DNA of 64,000 nt. Origin: Metridium senile (Eukaryota > Cnidaria > Anthozoa > Actiniaria > Metridiidae). Below, one piece after another: positions 1 to 10,158 of the stretch (its first letter is position 1; each line of letters starts with the position of its first letter). The stretch lies in NCBI GenBank assembly GCA_949775045.1, contig OX459104.1, forward strand, positions 10,463,655-10,527,654, in the 5' to 3' direction. Made by a program: the position numbers and the translations under genes. Below the pieces are notes generated by a model. It saw only the letters and a program-made list of their open reading frames with translations. It did no database searches and was not told where the DNA came from.

Positions 1-454
1 GTCTGCAAAAAATAAATAGAGTAATCTGACTTCTATTAAAAGCTTAGTCCGCAGCAAATTTACAATCCGAGACGTTTTTCAGCAGGGCACGAGTCCACCC
101 TGCCATCAGGGTCTAGTTTGCATTAAAAAAGTCGCTGGTCCCTCATTATAACAATCGTCGAGACCATTCCTGGATTGCTTCAACCCAGCTGGAAATTATT
201 TAAACAAAGGACCCTGTACTACCCACAAGTCTATACTCTAATTCTTTTGGGAGCCATTAAGTAACTATGCGCATGCGTTGACTACATTGAAGTATTGTAC
301 GTGTTTATGAAAACAAATATAATTCCTTAAAGTATGGCGAAAATCAACAGCTTTATAATTTGTAAAAGTTTATAATTTATGCTTCTATAAAAACTAACAT
401 ATATTTCCTAACAGTAATTTTATATTCGTCGGTAATCATAATATCACAATCTAA

Positions 455-605
455 TACCATGTCACTCGGGAAATTAGTGATCAAATTTCTCCGAATACCT
501 CGGGGGAAATTGGGAAAGTCCTAAAGACTGCACCCTTGGGACTTCCATAAAATTTACCTTGGTATTCGGATAAATTAAATCACTAATGTCCCTCGTGCCA
601 TGCTA
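455..605. repeat. Fold-back (snap-back) repeat, about 150 bp
   Basis: The left arm, from ACCATGTCACTCGGG onward, is matched in inverted orientation by the right arm ending at CCCTCGTGCCATG. Pairing runs about 65 bases per arm with scattered mismatches around a short centre. It codes for nothing visible and lies just upstream of an exon, so it sits in an intron. Such structures usually come from short non-autonomous DNA elements. No target duplication was resolved. Confidence 0.65.
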
Positions 606-633
606 TTACTTATAATTAACTTTTGATTTTCAG

Positions 634-1857
634 CTCATGTACCCGATAAAGAACTCATGAAAGAGTTGTCAGCAGTTGGTAAGCACAAACACTATATTAA
701 ATTTTAGCAAAAACTCCTAAGAGGTGGAAACATACAATTACACATATTACATATATAACAAAAGTTTTATGTGATAAAGCTTAAAGAGAAAAAAACATAT
801 TTTCCCGCTGAAAAAAATATGAATGCATTGGAAACAAATGTTTTAAATTCCCTGTCAAATTATATATGTTAGCTAATGAGGATATTTCCCTTCATGGTAA
901 GAACAACCTACAGCAATTATTTCCCGGAAACTTAATATAATATCAAATTTCCTTTACGAGATATTTGTATTTTGCTGAATACGAAAGTGACCGATTATAA
1001 GCACTTATTGGATGAGGTTTTTGTGATATCCGAAATAACCAAGGACGAGGCAAGTGTAATCAGTCGAGGCCGGAGATATCACAAAAACCGAATTCAATAA
1101 TTGTTTTATAATACATTGTTTTGAATTGTTTGTAACAAAAGACTAATCAAAGAAAAGATTGCAAACTAAAACTTTATTGCGTTACAAAATTTACGCTGTT
1201 TGCCACGAGCGGTCTTTGTTTTTGGCGCCTTTTGTCAACAATGCATTGCGGGCGCAACCTACAGATTAGTGAATAGGTTTTTGGCTAGCTAATAACCTAT
1301 TCAATAATCTGTAGTTAACTTGATTTCTAAAATAAAATGTATGCTATCGACCAATCAGAGCAAAGATTGTTAGTACAATGTATTATAATAATCATTCACT
1401 CATTCGTTCATTAATTTATCAATTACTCATTATTCTATTTATGCATTACTTAATCATTTATTCCATCATTCGTTCACCTATTGGTTCAATTATAAATAAT
1501 TACTATATTCATATTTGGACTGAGCTATCCCATATTTCATAAAATAATCAATTGAATTCCATTCATATCATATTCCCATATTTTATTGTACTTTTCTTAG
1601 AAACTGATCAAGTCGAAGAATGCGCTGTGACCATCATCAAAGACTGTGTTACAGCATTCGCGACAAATTTTCGCCAGAATTTGAAAGACAAATCCTGCGT
1701 TTCGGATAGTATGAACGCATTCTTGAAATGTTATGAGATTGGTCAAATGAGTTGTAGATCCAAACTCCTGCTAGATACTCTCCATGTGTTTGAAAAGTAT
1801 TCACGACTAGTGATGGATTCGGAAATATTAGCTAATTGTAAATCCAAAGAGAAGTAG
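634..1857 (+). CDS. Last two exons of a small six-cysteine, probably secreted protein
   Basis: Exon 634-678 is flanked by cag and gtaagc. Exon 1,601-1,857 follows a pyrimidine-rich tract ending in ttag and closes with TAG. Both junctions fall in phase 1, so GTT-G joins AA-ACT as Val-Glu and the frame stays open. The visible 100 residues are helical-looking with six cysteines (motifs EECAV, KDCVT, KSCVS, LKCYE, MSCRS, ANCKS), as in small disulfide-bonded extracellular proteins. A signal peptide would have to lie upstream of position 1. The preceding exon must end in phase 1. I do not recognise the family. The internal fold-back repeats at 1,005-1,390 lie in the intron between the two exons. 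A chance ORF is possible, but the matching splice phases argue against it. Confidence 0.5.
1005..1390. repeat. Palindrome-rich intronic repeat, probable MITE
   Basis: Three nested inverted repeats occur here: 26-base arms at 1,005-1,030 and 1,075-1,100 (core GTTTTTGTGATATC), 21-base arms at 1,259-1,279 and 1,294-1,314 (CTACAGATTA), and outer 13-base arms at 1,107-1,119 and 1,375-1,387. No coding content. The pattern suggests one or two overlapping miniature inverted-repeat elements in the intron of the six-cysteine gene. Confidence 0.5.
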
Positions 1858-1881
1858 ACATCAGATGCAGTTGCACCTGAA

Positions 1882-2278
1882 GCGTTCCTATCGAGGTTGG
1901 AAGGCTCGATTTATTCTTCCAAACTTGATTTTATATATATTTGTTTTGAAATTTGCATAAATGAATCGAGTCTTGTAAGTTTTAAAATGCAGACTTCAAC
2001 CGTCAATCGATAATGGTCCCGAAATTACAATCTGTGGTCAATAACTGATAATGCTATTGTAATAAAATACTTTAGTAAGTATTTATAACAATAGTTCTGT
2101 AAGCAAACTAGGTTTAGCAAGTTTCCGTTGTCCAAAAAAAAACCATTGAAAGTAATGTTTTGATTTGAGGCGGTTTTGGAAACTTACAAGGTTCGATTCA
2201 TTTATGCAAATTTCAAAACAAATTTAAAATCAAGTTTGGAAGAATAAATCGAGCATTCCAACCTCGAAAGTCCTGAAC
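1882..2278. repeat. Fold-back repeat with ~105-bp arms just 3' of the six-cysteine gene
   Basis: Left arm 1,882-1,990 and right arm about 2,170-2,278 are inverted copies that share blocks such as AAATCGAGCATTCCAACC and its complement. The spacer is about 190 bp. The repeat starts only ~25 bp after the stop codon, so a transcript reading through would carry a long hairpin in its 3' UTR. Confidence 0.65.
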
Positions 2279-3181
2279 GCTGCAGTAGGTTTAGCTGTAA
2301 GGTTATGTTTAACACATGTAAAACGTAATTTGGTTAAATAAAAAGTTGAGGAATTTGGAATTATCAAAAATAAATAAAGATACCAAATATAAACCACTGT
2401 ATACAAGCTTAGGTTGTTGAACGTGCCCTATACTACCATATTTATGCCACATCATGCAAAATACAGCCAATCACATTGCTTGAAAGCCGTTGTATATTCA
2501 GCGGTATTCAACTGCCCCTTCCCATAAGACATTGCAGGTTCTTTTTTTTTACATGTTGTTGGATAAAATAGTAATACAATGTTTTGTCGTGGCATACTGT
2601 GAATATCTTACTCGTCACTTGTATTTTCTTTGCATGTACACTCGCTTAAACGCTCATGTGTATAATACAAAATACAAGTGATTTGTGGGTTATTCCACTG
2701 TGTGTCACTATTGTATAAAACATGGAATATTTATTTACAAATAGGATTTTTATGTATCTTCCCGGATGGTCATTTATAGCCCAAGCTCACTGTTAGTGTT
2801 GATTTACTAAAAGATATAGGGTACTTTTGAAACTTCGATTTGCCTTCAAATTTAGTAAAATTCAATATAACTCTTCCAATGTCTTCTTGTTGATCTCTTT
2901 AATCCTCTGAGTTAATTGCAGCCGATTTCGTTCAGGTGTAGTTAGTTTCTCCCTGCCTTACATGGGCTACCTGTGTCAAAACATGGTGCGAAGACCCAAT
3001 AAAAGCGAGGAACGAAACCATCTAAAATAAAACTACAACTCCCAATATAAAGGTCGAAAAACCAAAACAGCTCACAGATAGCGGGATAATTAATACGAAT
3101 GACAAAGGTGTTAATCATAAAAGTTAGAATGAGCGTGACTTCGTAAAATAATCAGTAAATACAGTAAACAATTTCTTAATA
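2279..3181. other. No gene seen; holds one copy of a ~57-bp duplicated segment
   Basis: I see no supportable gene. Positions 2,722-2,778 (beginning ATGGAATATTT) recur almost exactly at 6,027-6,083. Both copies could encode a short YLPGWSF peptide, and only the second continues into a membrane-like hydrophobic run, so this may be a duplicated exon scrap. Confidence 0.4.
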
Positions 3182-3695
3182 CTACTTGCCTGTTGTAACA
3201 TAATAAGAATGGCTTTGGTATGACAGAATAGAACAAAAGGGGCCATAAAAACCTCTATGAGGCCAGCAAAAAAACATTCGGGATAGGGTATAAAAGTGAA
3301 ACGACCTTATCATTGAAATCACAAGCCGAACGACGTGGTCTGACAAAACGAACACAGATCGCTTTAACTGAAAACCTATCGTGTTGAAAACGCACAAGCA
3401 CTTCCAGAGACGAAAATACAACGACTGGATCTTCCGTAGAAAGGTCATTAGTGCCGATTTCTAAAATAACTATGGGGGAAGAACCAGAAATAAAGTGCAA
3501 GTTGTATTTCCAAAAATTCAGGACAGTTCTCCCTCCACGCCACATGCTGACTCGAGCTAGGTTTTTAAGGCCAAATTCAGGGTAAGCCCGTTGGTTAAAA
3601 CCAGGTTTAATGTCAAAATAGAGACGTTTGAAAAATGAATGCCCAAATATTAAAACTTTTAGGAGATTAGACGACATTTTATTAGTAAAACTCAC
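3182..3695 (-). pseudogene. SGNH/GDSL-hydrolase-like fragment
   Basis: The minus strand reads VLIFGHSFFKRL near the start, then GGRTV, then IVILEIGTNDLS and later a W-P-H-R-G-F stretch after a frame change. These resemble blocks of SGNH hydrolase folds: the nucleophile-Ser block (GHS here in place of GDS) and the GxND block. Similar orphan domains are common next to retroelements in invertebrate genomes. The reading frame breaks near 3,270, where the C-terminal block continues in another frame, so this copy is probably dead. No transmembrane or signal segment is evident. The match is by motif only. Confidence 0.45.
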
Positions 3696-3897
3696 CTCGA
3701 TGTCGCAAATGACTCTGTAATATTGAAAACATTATCATATTTCTCTATCAACATGTAATTGAAGGGTTGTCTGACATGGACAGCAACCTGAATTCATATT
3801 GCTTAGTAAACGTTTATATATTTATCTATGTATATGTTATTGAAAGATTGTCTGACATGGGCAGCAGCCTGAATTCTTATTGTTTAGTAAACGTTTT

Positions 3898-5324
3898 CTA
3901 TGGAGGGGGATTAAGGACATAAATGCAATTTGATCGTAACTCATCTGTAGTTTGATCGTATCTCATGCAATTTGATCGTAACTCATCTGCAATTTGATCG
4001 TATCTCATGCAATTTGATCGTAACTCATCTGCAATTTGATCGTATCTCATGCAATTTGATGGTAACTCATCTGCAATTTGATCGTATATCATGCACTTTG
4101 ATCGTAACTCATTGCAGTTTGATCGTATCTCATGCACTTTGATCGTAACTGCGTTCCATTCGATCATATCTTGCATTGCATCGAAGCGTACCTCTGATGG
4201 AACAACATTCAATTGGATCGTAACCTTCATTCCATTTGATCGTAAATTGCATGTCATTGGATCGCGAGTCTGCGGTAACTTGTGGCTATCAGTCTGCGGT
4301 TATTGCCGCAAATTAGCTTGGTACTTCATATCATTGAGTCATTTGTGTCCTGTGTTGGGCTACCTGTGCTGAAGTTCGTACCCAGGGCCATCTCGGCCGA
4401 CTCCCTCGCCACGTTGTTGTAGAGTTGGTTTTAATATGGATAATCTTCAAAGAGAATTGCAAAGAACGTCGACAGTTCTGAGAACTGCTCTGCATACATT
4501 AATATCCAATACGGCTGCTTCCAATACGGCTGCTTCCAATACGGCTGCTTCCAATACGGCTGCTTCCAATACGGCTGCTTCCAATACGGCTGCTTCCAAT
4601 ACGGCTGCTTCCAATACGGCTGCTTCAAATACGACTACTTTGAATACGGCTGCTTTAAATACTACCAGCAGTAGTGCTGCAGAAGATTTTCGGTAAGTTT
4701 AGTTCTGAACATCGTCTAAACTTAATTATTTTCATTGAATTTCTTGTTCTATTTGACAAACTTGTAAAAATCAAAATTTTAAAATCGTTATTTATAAGCA
4801 TACTTTTAATACGCACTTCGTGTCGCGCGATTTCACCAAGCTGAAGATAGCAGCCTGTTCGACAGCCTGTTCAGCCGCCTGTTCGCGGTTTTAGCAGCCC
4901 GTTCGACTTTCTTTAATAACTTTAAAACGAAATATAGATTTGTTATTATAAGGTTATTAACTAATAGTTTATTACCTGAGGATATCATCTCACAACAATA
5001 GATCCAATTGAATGTTGTTCCCTCAGAGGGTACGCTTCGATGCAATGCAAGATACGATCGAATGGAACGCAGTTACGATCAAAGTGCATGAGATACGATC
5101 AAATTGCAGATGAGTTACGATCAAATTGCATGAGATACGATCAAATTGCAGATGAGCCACGATCAAATTGCATGAGATACGATCAAATTGCAGATGAGCT
5201 ACGATCAAATTGCATGAGATACGATCAAATTGCAGATGAGTTACGATCAAATTGCATGAGATACGATCAAACTACAGATGAGTTACGATCAAATTGCATT
5301 TATGTCCTTAATCCCCCTCCATAG
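3898..5324. mobile_element. DNA element with ~325-bp inverted ends made of 21-bp tandem repeats
   Basis: The ends are CTATGGAGGGGGATTAAGG and its reverse complement, and TTTT lies on both sides as a likely 4-bp target duplication. Each arm (3,898-4,220 and 4,998-5,324) consists mainly of alternating units such as AATTTGATCGTAACTCATC and AATTTGATCGTATCTCATG. The insertion sits inside a tandem array, so the empty site is known from neighbouring monomers. The interior holds one exon-like ORF (4,436-4,692) and a repeat at 4,845-4,907 with units of GCAGCCTGTTCGAC type. I do not recognise a superfamily. No transposase is present, so it is non-autonomous. Confidence 0.75.
4436..4692 (+). CDS. Exon-like ORF with a 15-bp coding minisatellite, inside the inverted-repeat element
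   Basis: ATG at 4,436 opens a frame that ends at a good donor (CG before gtaagt at 4,693). It encodes a short polar start (MDNLQRELQRTSTVLRTAL) followed by about nine repeats of Asn-Thr-Ala-Ala-Ser from a 15-bp unit at 4,506-4,627, then degenerate repeats. No downstream exon is recognisable. It may be the first exon of a lost protein kept in a non-autonomous derivative. The repeat is also open on the other strand, so frame alone is weak evidence. Confidence 0.35.
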
Positions 5325-5815
5325 TTTTCATATTTCTCTATCAATATGTTATTGTAGAATTATCTGACATGGGCAGCAACCTGAACTCCTATTGTTTAGT
5401 AAACGTTTTCATATTTCTCTATCAATATGTTATTGTAGGATTATCTGACATGGGCAGCAACCTGAATTCCTATTTTGTAGTAAACGTCTTCATATTTCTC
5501 TATCTATATCTTATTTTTAAATAACCCTTAAAAGGGTTGTCTGACATGGGCAGCAACCTGAATTCCTATTCTTAATAGAGTAAACGTTTTCATATTTCTT
5601 TATGAATGTGTTATATTGATGGTTGTCTGACATGGGCAGCAACCGTCACTTAAAAGTTAATGTTTTGGTACTGCATTTTCTGAGGTAGGGCAGCCTCATT
5701 GCCTTGCCAATGATGTTTTTGGCGTTTTTTTTACTCTGTAATATTGAAAACATTATCATATTTCTCTATCAACATGTTATTGAAGGGTTGTCTGACATGG
5801 ACAAAACATGAATTG

Positions 5816-6681
5816 CTGGGCAGAACAATATATTATATTATAGTTTCGAATATTTTAATTGCAATTATCAATTGGATTTAGTTATTATCCAAATTTGTTA
5901 AAGCGGCTATGGGATTTACCCATAGCCATATTTACCCAGTCATGTCTCAAATTTCATTGCCCAGTAAACCTATTTCAGCAAATGCAGTATCATTATTTGT
6001 TTAGTTTTACAGATGGAGAGGCATAAATGGAATATTTGTTTACAAATAAGATTTTTTATGTATCTTCCCGGATGGTCATTTATAATAATTCTAATATGTA
6101 CAATGCTTCTATTTTGTAATTGGATTGGATATCCATACACAGCATTTATACCGGAAGGGCAGGTTAATGGGAGGGGTGTCATTAAGCTGACCCCCCTCTA
6201 GACACTTTTAGAGAGGTCACACGGTTGACACGTTAACCAAGTCATTCTGCCGGGTTTAAACGAAGGACGATTGACGATTTTACCCTGCTCCTCCCCTTAT
6301 CCTGTCCACCAGCCCTGTTTATATTTGGAAGGGCGTTTTTCACGTGCTTGATTCTGGAATATTACCATATTATGAAAAACAAAAGGAGTAGATCAGAGCT
6401 TATGCAACCCGATCCTGAAACGTCAAATGTGAGTAAGGCCAACCCAGAGCCAATGAATCGCCCTGTCTTGCGGCATTTTAAGCAACGAAACAGAACGCGT
6501 ATGGTTTGATTTTCTTCCTCTTCCGTTGTCCTCTGAGTTGCATTTTTTTTCTCACCCTCATCACCTTCAACATCATCATCATCATGATCCTTGATTTCCC
6601 GCTTTTTCGTCTTACTCGTTCTTTTCCTCTTTTTGCTGTGCCTCCTCTCAGTTCTATTTATTTCTCAACCTCATCACCCTC

Positions 6682-6682
<1 letters not shown>
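5816..6682. other. No gene seen; pyrimidine-rich stretch and a short hydrophobic ORF
   Basis: A 62-codon plus-strand ORF at 6,013-6,201 contains a membrane-like run (WSFIIILICTMLLFC) but has no other support. From about 6,500 the sequence is strongly C/T-rich. Nothing else was identified. Confidence 0.3.

Positions 6683-6742
<60 letters not shown>
6683..6742. repeat. (CAT)n microsatellite
   Basis: An uninterrupted run of about 20 CAT units, embedded in a longer C/T-rich region. Confidence 0.95.
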
Positions 6743-7078
6743 ACCTTGTCCTCCCGCTTCTTCGTCTTTATCCATATCCTTTTTTTTTTCTTTGCCTTCT
6801 CTCAGTTCTATTTTCTTCTCACCCTCTAACTCACCCTCTTCTCCTTCAACATCATCATGATCATGATCCCTTTCTTCCTAGTGTTTCTCTTCTTCCTCTC
6901 ATTGAATCCTTCTCAACATTATCCCATATTTATCAGCCAAGTACCATTACTTGACGGTGATTATTGGCTGTCGCAGTTCAAATATACTTTCTTACTCTGA
7001 CTAGCTTCTTATCATATGCTGACCTGCCATAAGCGCTAACATCGTTGTAGGTTTTTGGAGGAAGCATTTCATATTGTT

Positions 7079-8290
7079 TCATATATTACATAAGCGGCAT
7101 ACAAACATACTGTCAAGTGTCTTATACTTGGTCTTCCTCTTGAAATATTCATTGTATGCTGTATCGTTTTTATCTAAGTACTTTATATAATTAGCAAGAG
7201 TTTCAATTGATGGCAAATCAAATAAATTGAGATCGAGGAATTGCAAGTTTTCTGTAGTAAGTTTGGGGACCATATACTATGGAGACCATACCGTTATCTA
7301 GAGGTGTCCTATTTTATACACCTTTTCAACAATCGTTGTCGCAATCAAAGCTGCAGTCTACACTGCGAAGCTTGCAAAGGATGTCGGTATTTCTGTTCAT
7401 ATGCATTTTATCGATCTATTCATAGGATATTTTGGCTGTACGTGTTTGTGTTATATGACCATAGCAAGTTGTTGCAGCGGTAGATGATAAAACAAATATT
7501 TCTTTAATAAATTTGAAACAAAAATTCATATTGTCGACAACCTTTGCAGGTTTCAGAGTGTGGACTGTAGCTTCGGCTGCGACAACAATTTTTGAAATAG
7601 ATGTATAATCCTTACACACACCGTTTTCGAGCGACAAGTAGAACTTGATAGAATTATACAAACAAAGGCAACCAGGATCACCATTACTTTGACCACAAGA
7701 TGTTATGTTATTTGGTTTTGGAAACAAACCTGCGCATCGATCTTCCGTTGATGACAATTGGTAACAAATGTGTAAGCCTTAGGACTATCTGATCACGCAG
7801 ACCTTCAGAGTTACAATGTCACACAGACCACGTTGCAAGATCTTTTCTCCGGCATAATTAATGTTTTGTGGGTCCTTAGGGATTCCATGTTGTCGAAGTC
7901 GACGATATTTATGGTATGGACGGTAAATGTCTGAAAATGTTCGGAAAGTAAAGGTCCAGTTGAAAATCCCATTCGTGGTCATGATTGTCGAAGTCGACGA
8001 TATTTATGGTATGGACGGTAAATGTCTGAAAATGTTCGGAAAGTAAAGGTCCAGTTGAAAATCCCATTCGTGGTCATGATTGTCGAAGTTGACGATATTC
8101 ATGGTATGGACGGTAAATGTCTGAACATGTTCAGAAAGTTAAGGTCCAGCTATCTCATTCATGTTCATGATATTTTGATGTCCTGCGTTGTACGGATTCT
8201 CTTGAGTTTGGTAAATCCATCTTTGTGTTTCCAGGCATATCACGATCACGACTATGAAATAACATGCAATAGCAAGAAGCATGAAATAAA
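7079..8290 (-). pseudogene. Alpha-1,3-fucosyltransferase (GT10) pseudogene
   Basis: Read on the minus strand from high to low coordinates, the order of GT10 motifs is preserved but in shifting frames. They are WIYQTQENPYN (about 8,220), FNWTFTFRTFSDIYRPY (about 7,950), KFYLSLENGVCKDY (about 7,630), EKVY then VSIVYGPQTYYRKLAIP (about 7,250), and finally YLDKNDTAYNEYF followed by CRLC before a stop at 7,079. GT10 enzymes are Golgi type II membrane proteins that transfer fucose from GDP-fucose to N-acetylglucosamine on glycans. The FNWT...DSD-like block and the FEN..CKDYVTEK-like block are family hallmarks. Here the conserved Asp-Ser-Asp is FSD, the TEK is lost, and a 95-bp segment over the FNWT block is present about three times. 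At least two more frameshifts occur. A hydrophobic stretch at about 8,290-8,240 may be the remnant of the membrane anchor. Confidence 0.75.
7890..8165. repeat. 95-bp tandem triplication inside the fucosyltransferase relic
   Basis: Copies begin at 7,890, 7,985 and 8,080 with TTGTCGAAGTCGACGATAT. The first two are almost identical and the third is more diverged. The unit covers the coding segment of the conserved FNWT block. As 95 is not a multiple of three, each added copy breaks the frame. Confidence 0.9.
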
Positions 8291-8487
8291 AACAAAATAG
8301 TGACTAAATAGCTAATAGTTTTTATTTAGTGACTAAACCCTCATTTAGAAACATCAAATACAAAAGGTATCAATATTTCATTACAACTTTGCTTGTCATT
8401 GACAGTGAATAATAGTTACATACTATTGTACATATCAGTTCTTTTTTTATAGACCGAATACCATTTAAATTTCAAAAATAGAAACGT

Positions 8488-8640
8488 ACCTTATTAATGC
8501 TGTAGTGTTTCTTGACCTTAAAAAAGCATTTGACATGTACAGTCGAGTACAGTATTTTGTTGTCAAAGTTATATGCTTATGGAATACAAGGCAATGGCTT
8601 ACAATATCTATCTGCATAACTAATCATCCCTTTTCACGGT
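8488..8640 (+). pseudogene. Scrap of a non-LTR reverse transcriptase
   Basis: The plus strand encodes VVFLDLKKAFD at about 8,500, the motif that holds the first catalytic aspartate of non-LTR reverse transcriptases, followed after a break by AYGIQGNGLQYL. Nothing of the enzyme is recognisable on either side. The motif closely resembles that of the longer retrotransposon at 13.5 kb. Confidence 0.6.
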
Positions 8641-9059
8641 ATTAAACGTCTTATTAAACCTGAAAACTATACATGAATAGTACAAATACACATTAAAAGT
8701 TAACGTTTTTAGAAAGATATGAAGTAGCAGCCAAAATATAAACCCTTCGATCGTTCAAAGCTGGCCATTCTTTCGAGTTCTCGAAATTACAGGCGTCCGC
8801 CATTTTGAATTTTGGATTAACGCATGGACTGTGCATGCCGTTACGGACCGACAGACATTCTACACGATAACAAAGTGGTTCTCCGTCTTACGACAGGAGT
8901 AACCACAAAAATAAACGTTCTTGCTTGTTTGGGGAGAACATTTTCCACTACTCGCTCAAAACTGCTCCAAATAGCCTGAAACTTCACAGGACGTCAAAGT
9001 AAAACACAAGAAACAAGTAAGAACGTATATTTTTATTTTTTATACACATTTTGTTTATT

Positions 9060-9245
9060 TTAAAAATCGCCGTATATTCTCAGGTATAGAGGCGATTGAT
9101 CATTGAGAGCTTTGAATGTTAGATTAAGAATTCGCATTCGTATGACATCACTGATAGGGATGAAGTTCAGTTTTTTGAAGAGATCAATTGGTCTGCTATA
9201 TCTACTAGATCCAAGGAGGAGTCTTGCAGCCCTTTTCTGTGCCAT
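9060..9245 (-). pseudogene. 3' relic of a non-LTR retrotransposon ORF2 (block A copy)
   Basis: The minus strand encodes QKRAARLLLGSSRYSRPID, then PISDVIRMRILNLTFKALND. This is typical of the region downstream of the reverse transcriptase in L2/CR1-like ORF2 proteins. The same relic, longer, lies in block B at 30,233-31,735, so it predates the duplication of the locus. Confidence 0.65.
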
Positions 9246-9371
9246 TTTAAAGATTATATGTAAGTATTATGAAACTATGAACCAAACTATTTTCAGCAAT
9301 TGCTTTTATTTGTAACTTTTATTCAATTCTATTATTTTTGGATCGACACATGATAATTCTACTTTATTCTA

Positions 9372-9816
9372 TCAAGGTTTTATCAAGACAAAGGGAGGAT
9401 AAGATGCATCGCCTGGGAAATTATAAGGTGCCCTTATTGAGGGATCTTTACACTTAAAGCAAAAAGTTACTTCCTGTGCCCCACCATTCGACAGCCTTAC
9501 AGTCAACGGTACATGCATCCATACACTGTTGTTTGGTTTTAGGCTTTCCAATAAGGACACGATTAGCACTTGTGCACCAGTATGGAGTGTATTCTTTCCA
9601 AACTAAAATAATAAAGTAATATGCTCCAATTACAAATGGTTATCTTTATCAGTATCACTATCGGTACCATCACCATCACCATCACCATCACCATCACCAT
9701 CACCATCACCATCACCATCACCATCACCATCACCATCACCATCACCATCACCATCACCATCACCATCACTATGGTGGCCTTCTTCTTTTGCTTTGGCAGC
9801 ACATCGACAGGCTAGT
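9372..9816 (-). pseudogene. Block A copy of the cysteine-rich gene: broken last two exons
   Basis: Exon 9,372-9,602 matches the last exon of the block B gene (31,858-32,087) from its acceptor (ttttag) to its stop, but is one base longer. The frame breaks after VEWWGTG, although the SIRAPYNF tail is still readable in another frame. The upstream exon keeps only its first ~50 bp (about 9,768-9,816, encoding [13 protein letters not shown]). It then runs directly into a microsatellite where B has ~170 more coding bases. Together these make the A copy unable to encode the C-terminal half. The 5' exons of this copy lie at 21.9-22.8 kb. Confidence 0.8.
9668..9767. repeat. (CACCAT)n microsatellite, block A copy
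   Basis: A near-perfect six-base repeat that replaces the intron and most of an exon of the adjacent gene. The same microsatellite in block B (32,150-32,588) is longer and sits wholly inside the intron. Confidence 0.95.
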
Positions 9817-10158
9817 CTGTTAAAAAATGAAAGTATCTCTGATCCCTGCTATTCACAATTCAACATACTCTCCAGCAGAATATGCCCCCCCCCCCCACCT
9901 AATACATTTATTGCCGAACCTTGTTCTATTTGTGCATGTATATTTGTAACAGTGCGGACACACTAAGTGGGCCCACCTGAACAAAACTGTCCAATCGCAA
10001 CCGACCTAAAGACAATCGATTCCCGATAAAAGCCAACTAAACCAATCATCGTTAAGAATTCGGATGATAATTTGTACAAAGTTTTGGCGCTAACAGGAGT
10101 CAACGGTTGTCGTTACAATCGAGTAAAAGTTAGTATATTGAGTATTTTTGTACGTCAA

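Larger units (their letters stand above)
3727..5815. repeat. ~80-bp tandem repeat, split by an inserted element
   Basis: Monomers share the blocks CATATTTCTCTATC, TTGTCTGACATGGGCAGCA and TTTAGTAAACGTTTTC. About two copies lie at 3,727-3,897 and four or more at 5,325-5,660, with a last one at 5,755-5,815. The array is interrupted by the element at 3,898-5,324, whose flanks restore a normal monomer when it is removed. Confidence 0.75.

Noticed and set aside
4091..5324. ORFs repeating DQIADELRSNCMRY-type units on either strand
   Set aside because: They are translations of the 21-bp repeats in the inverted arms of the 3,898-5,324 element.
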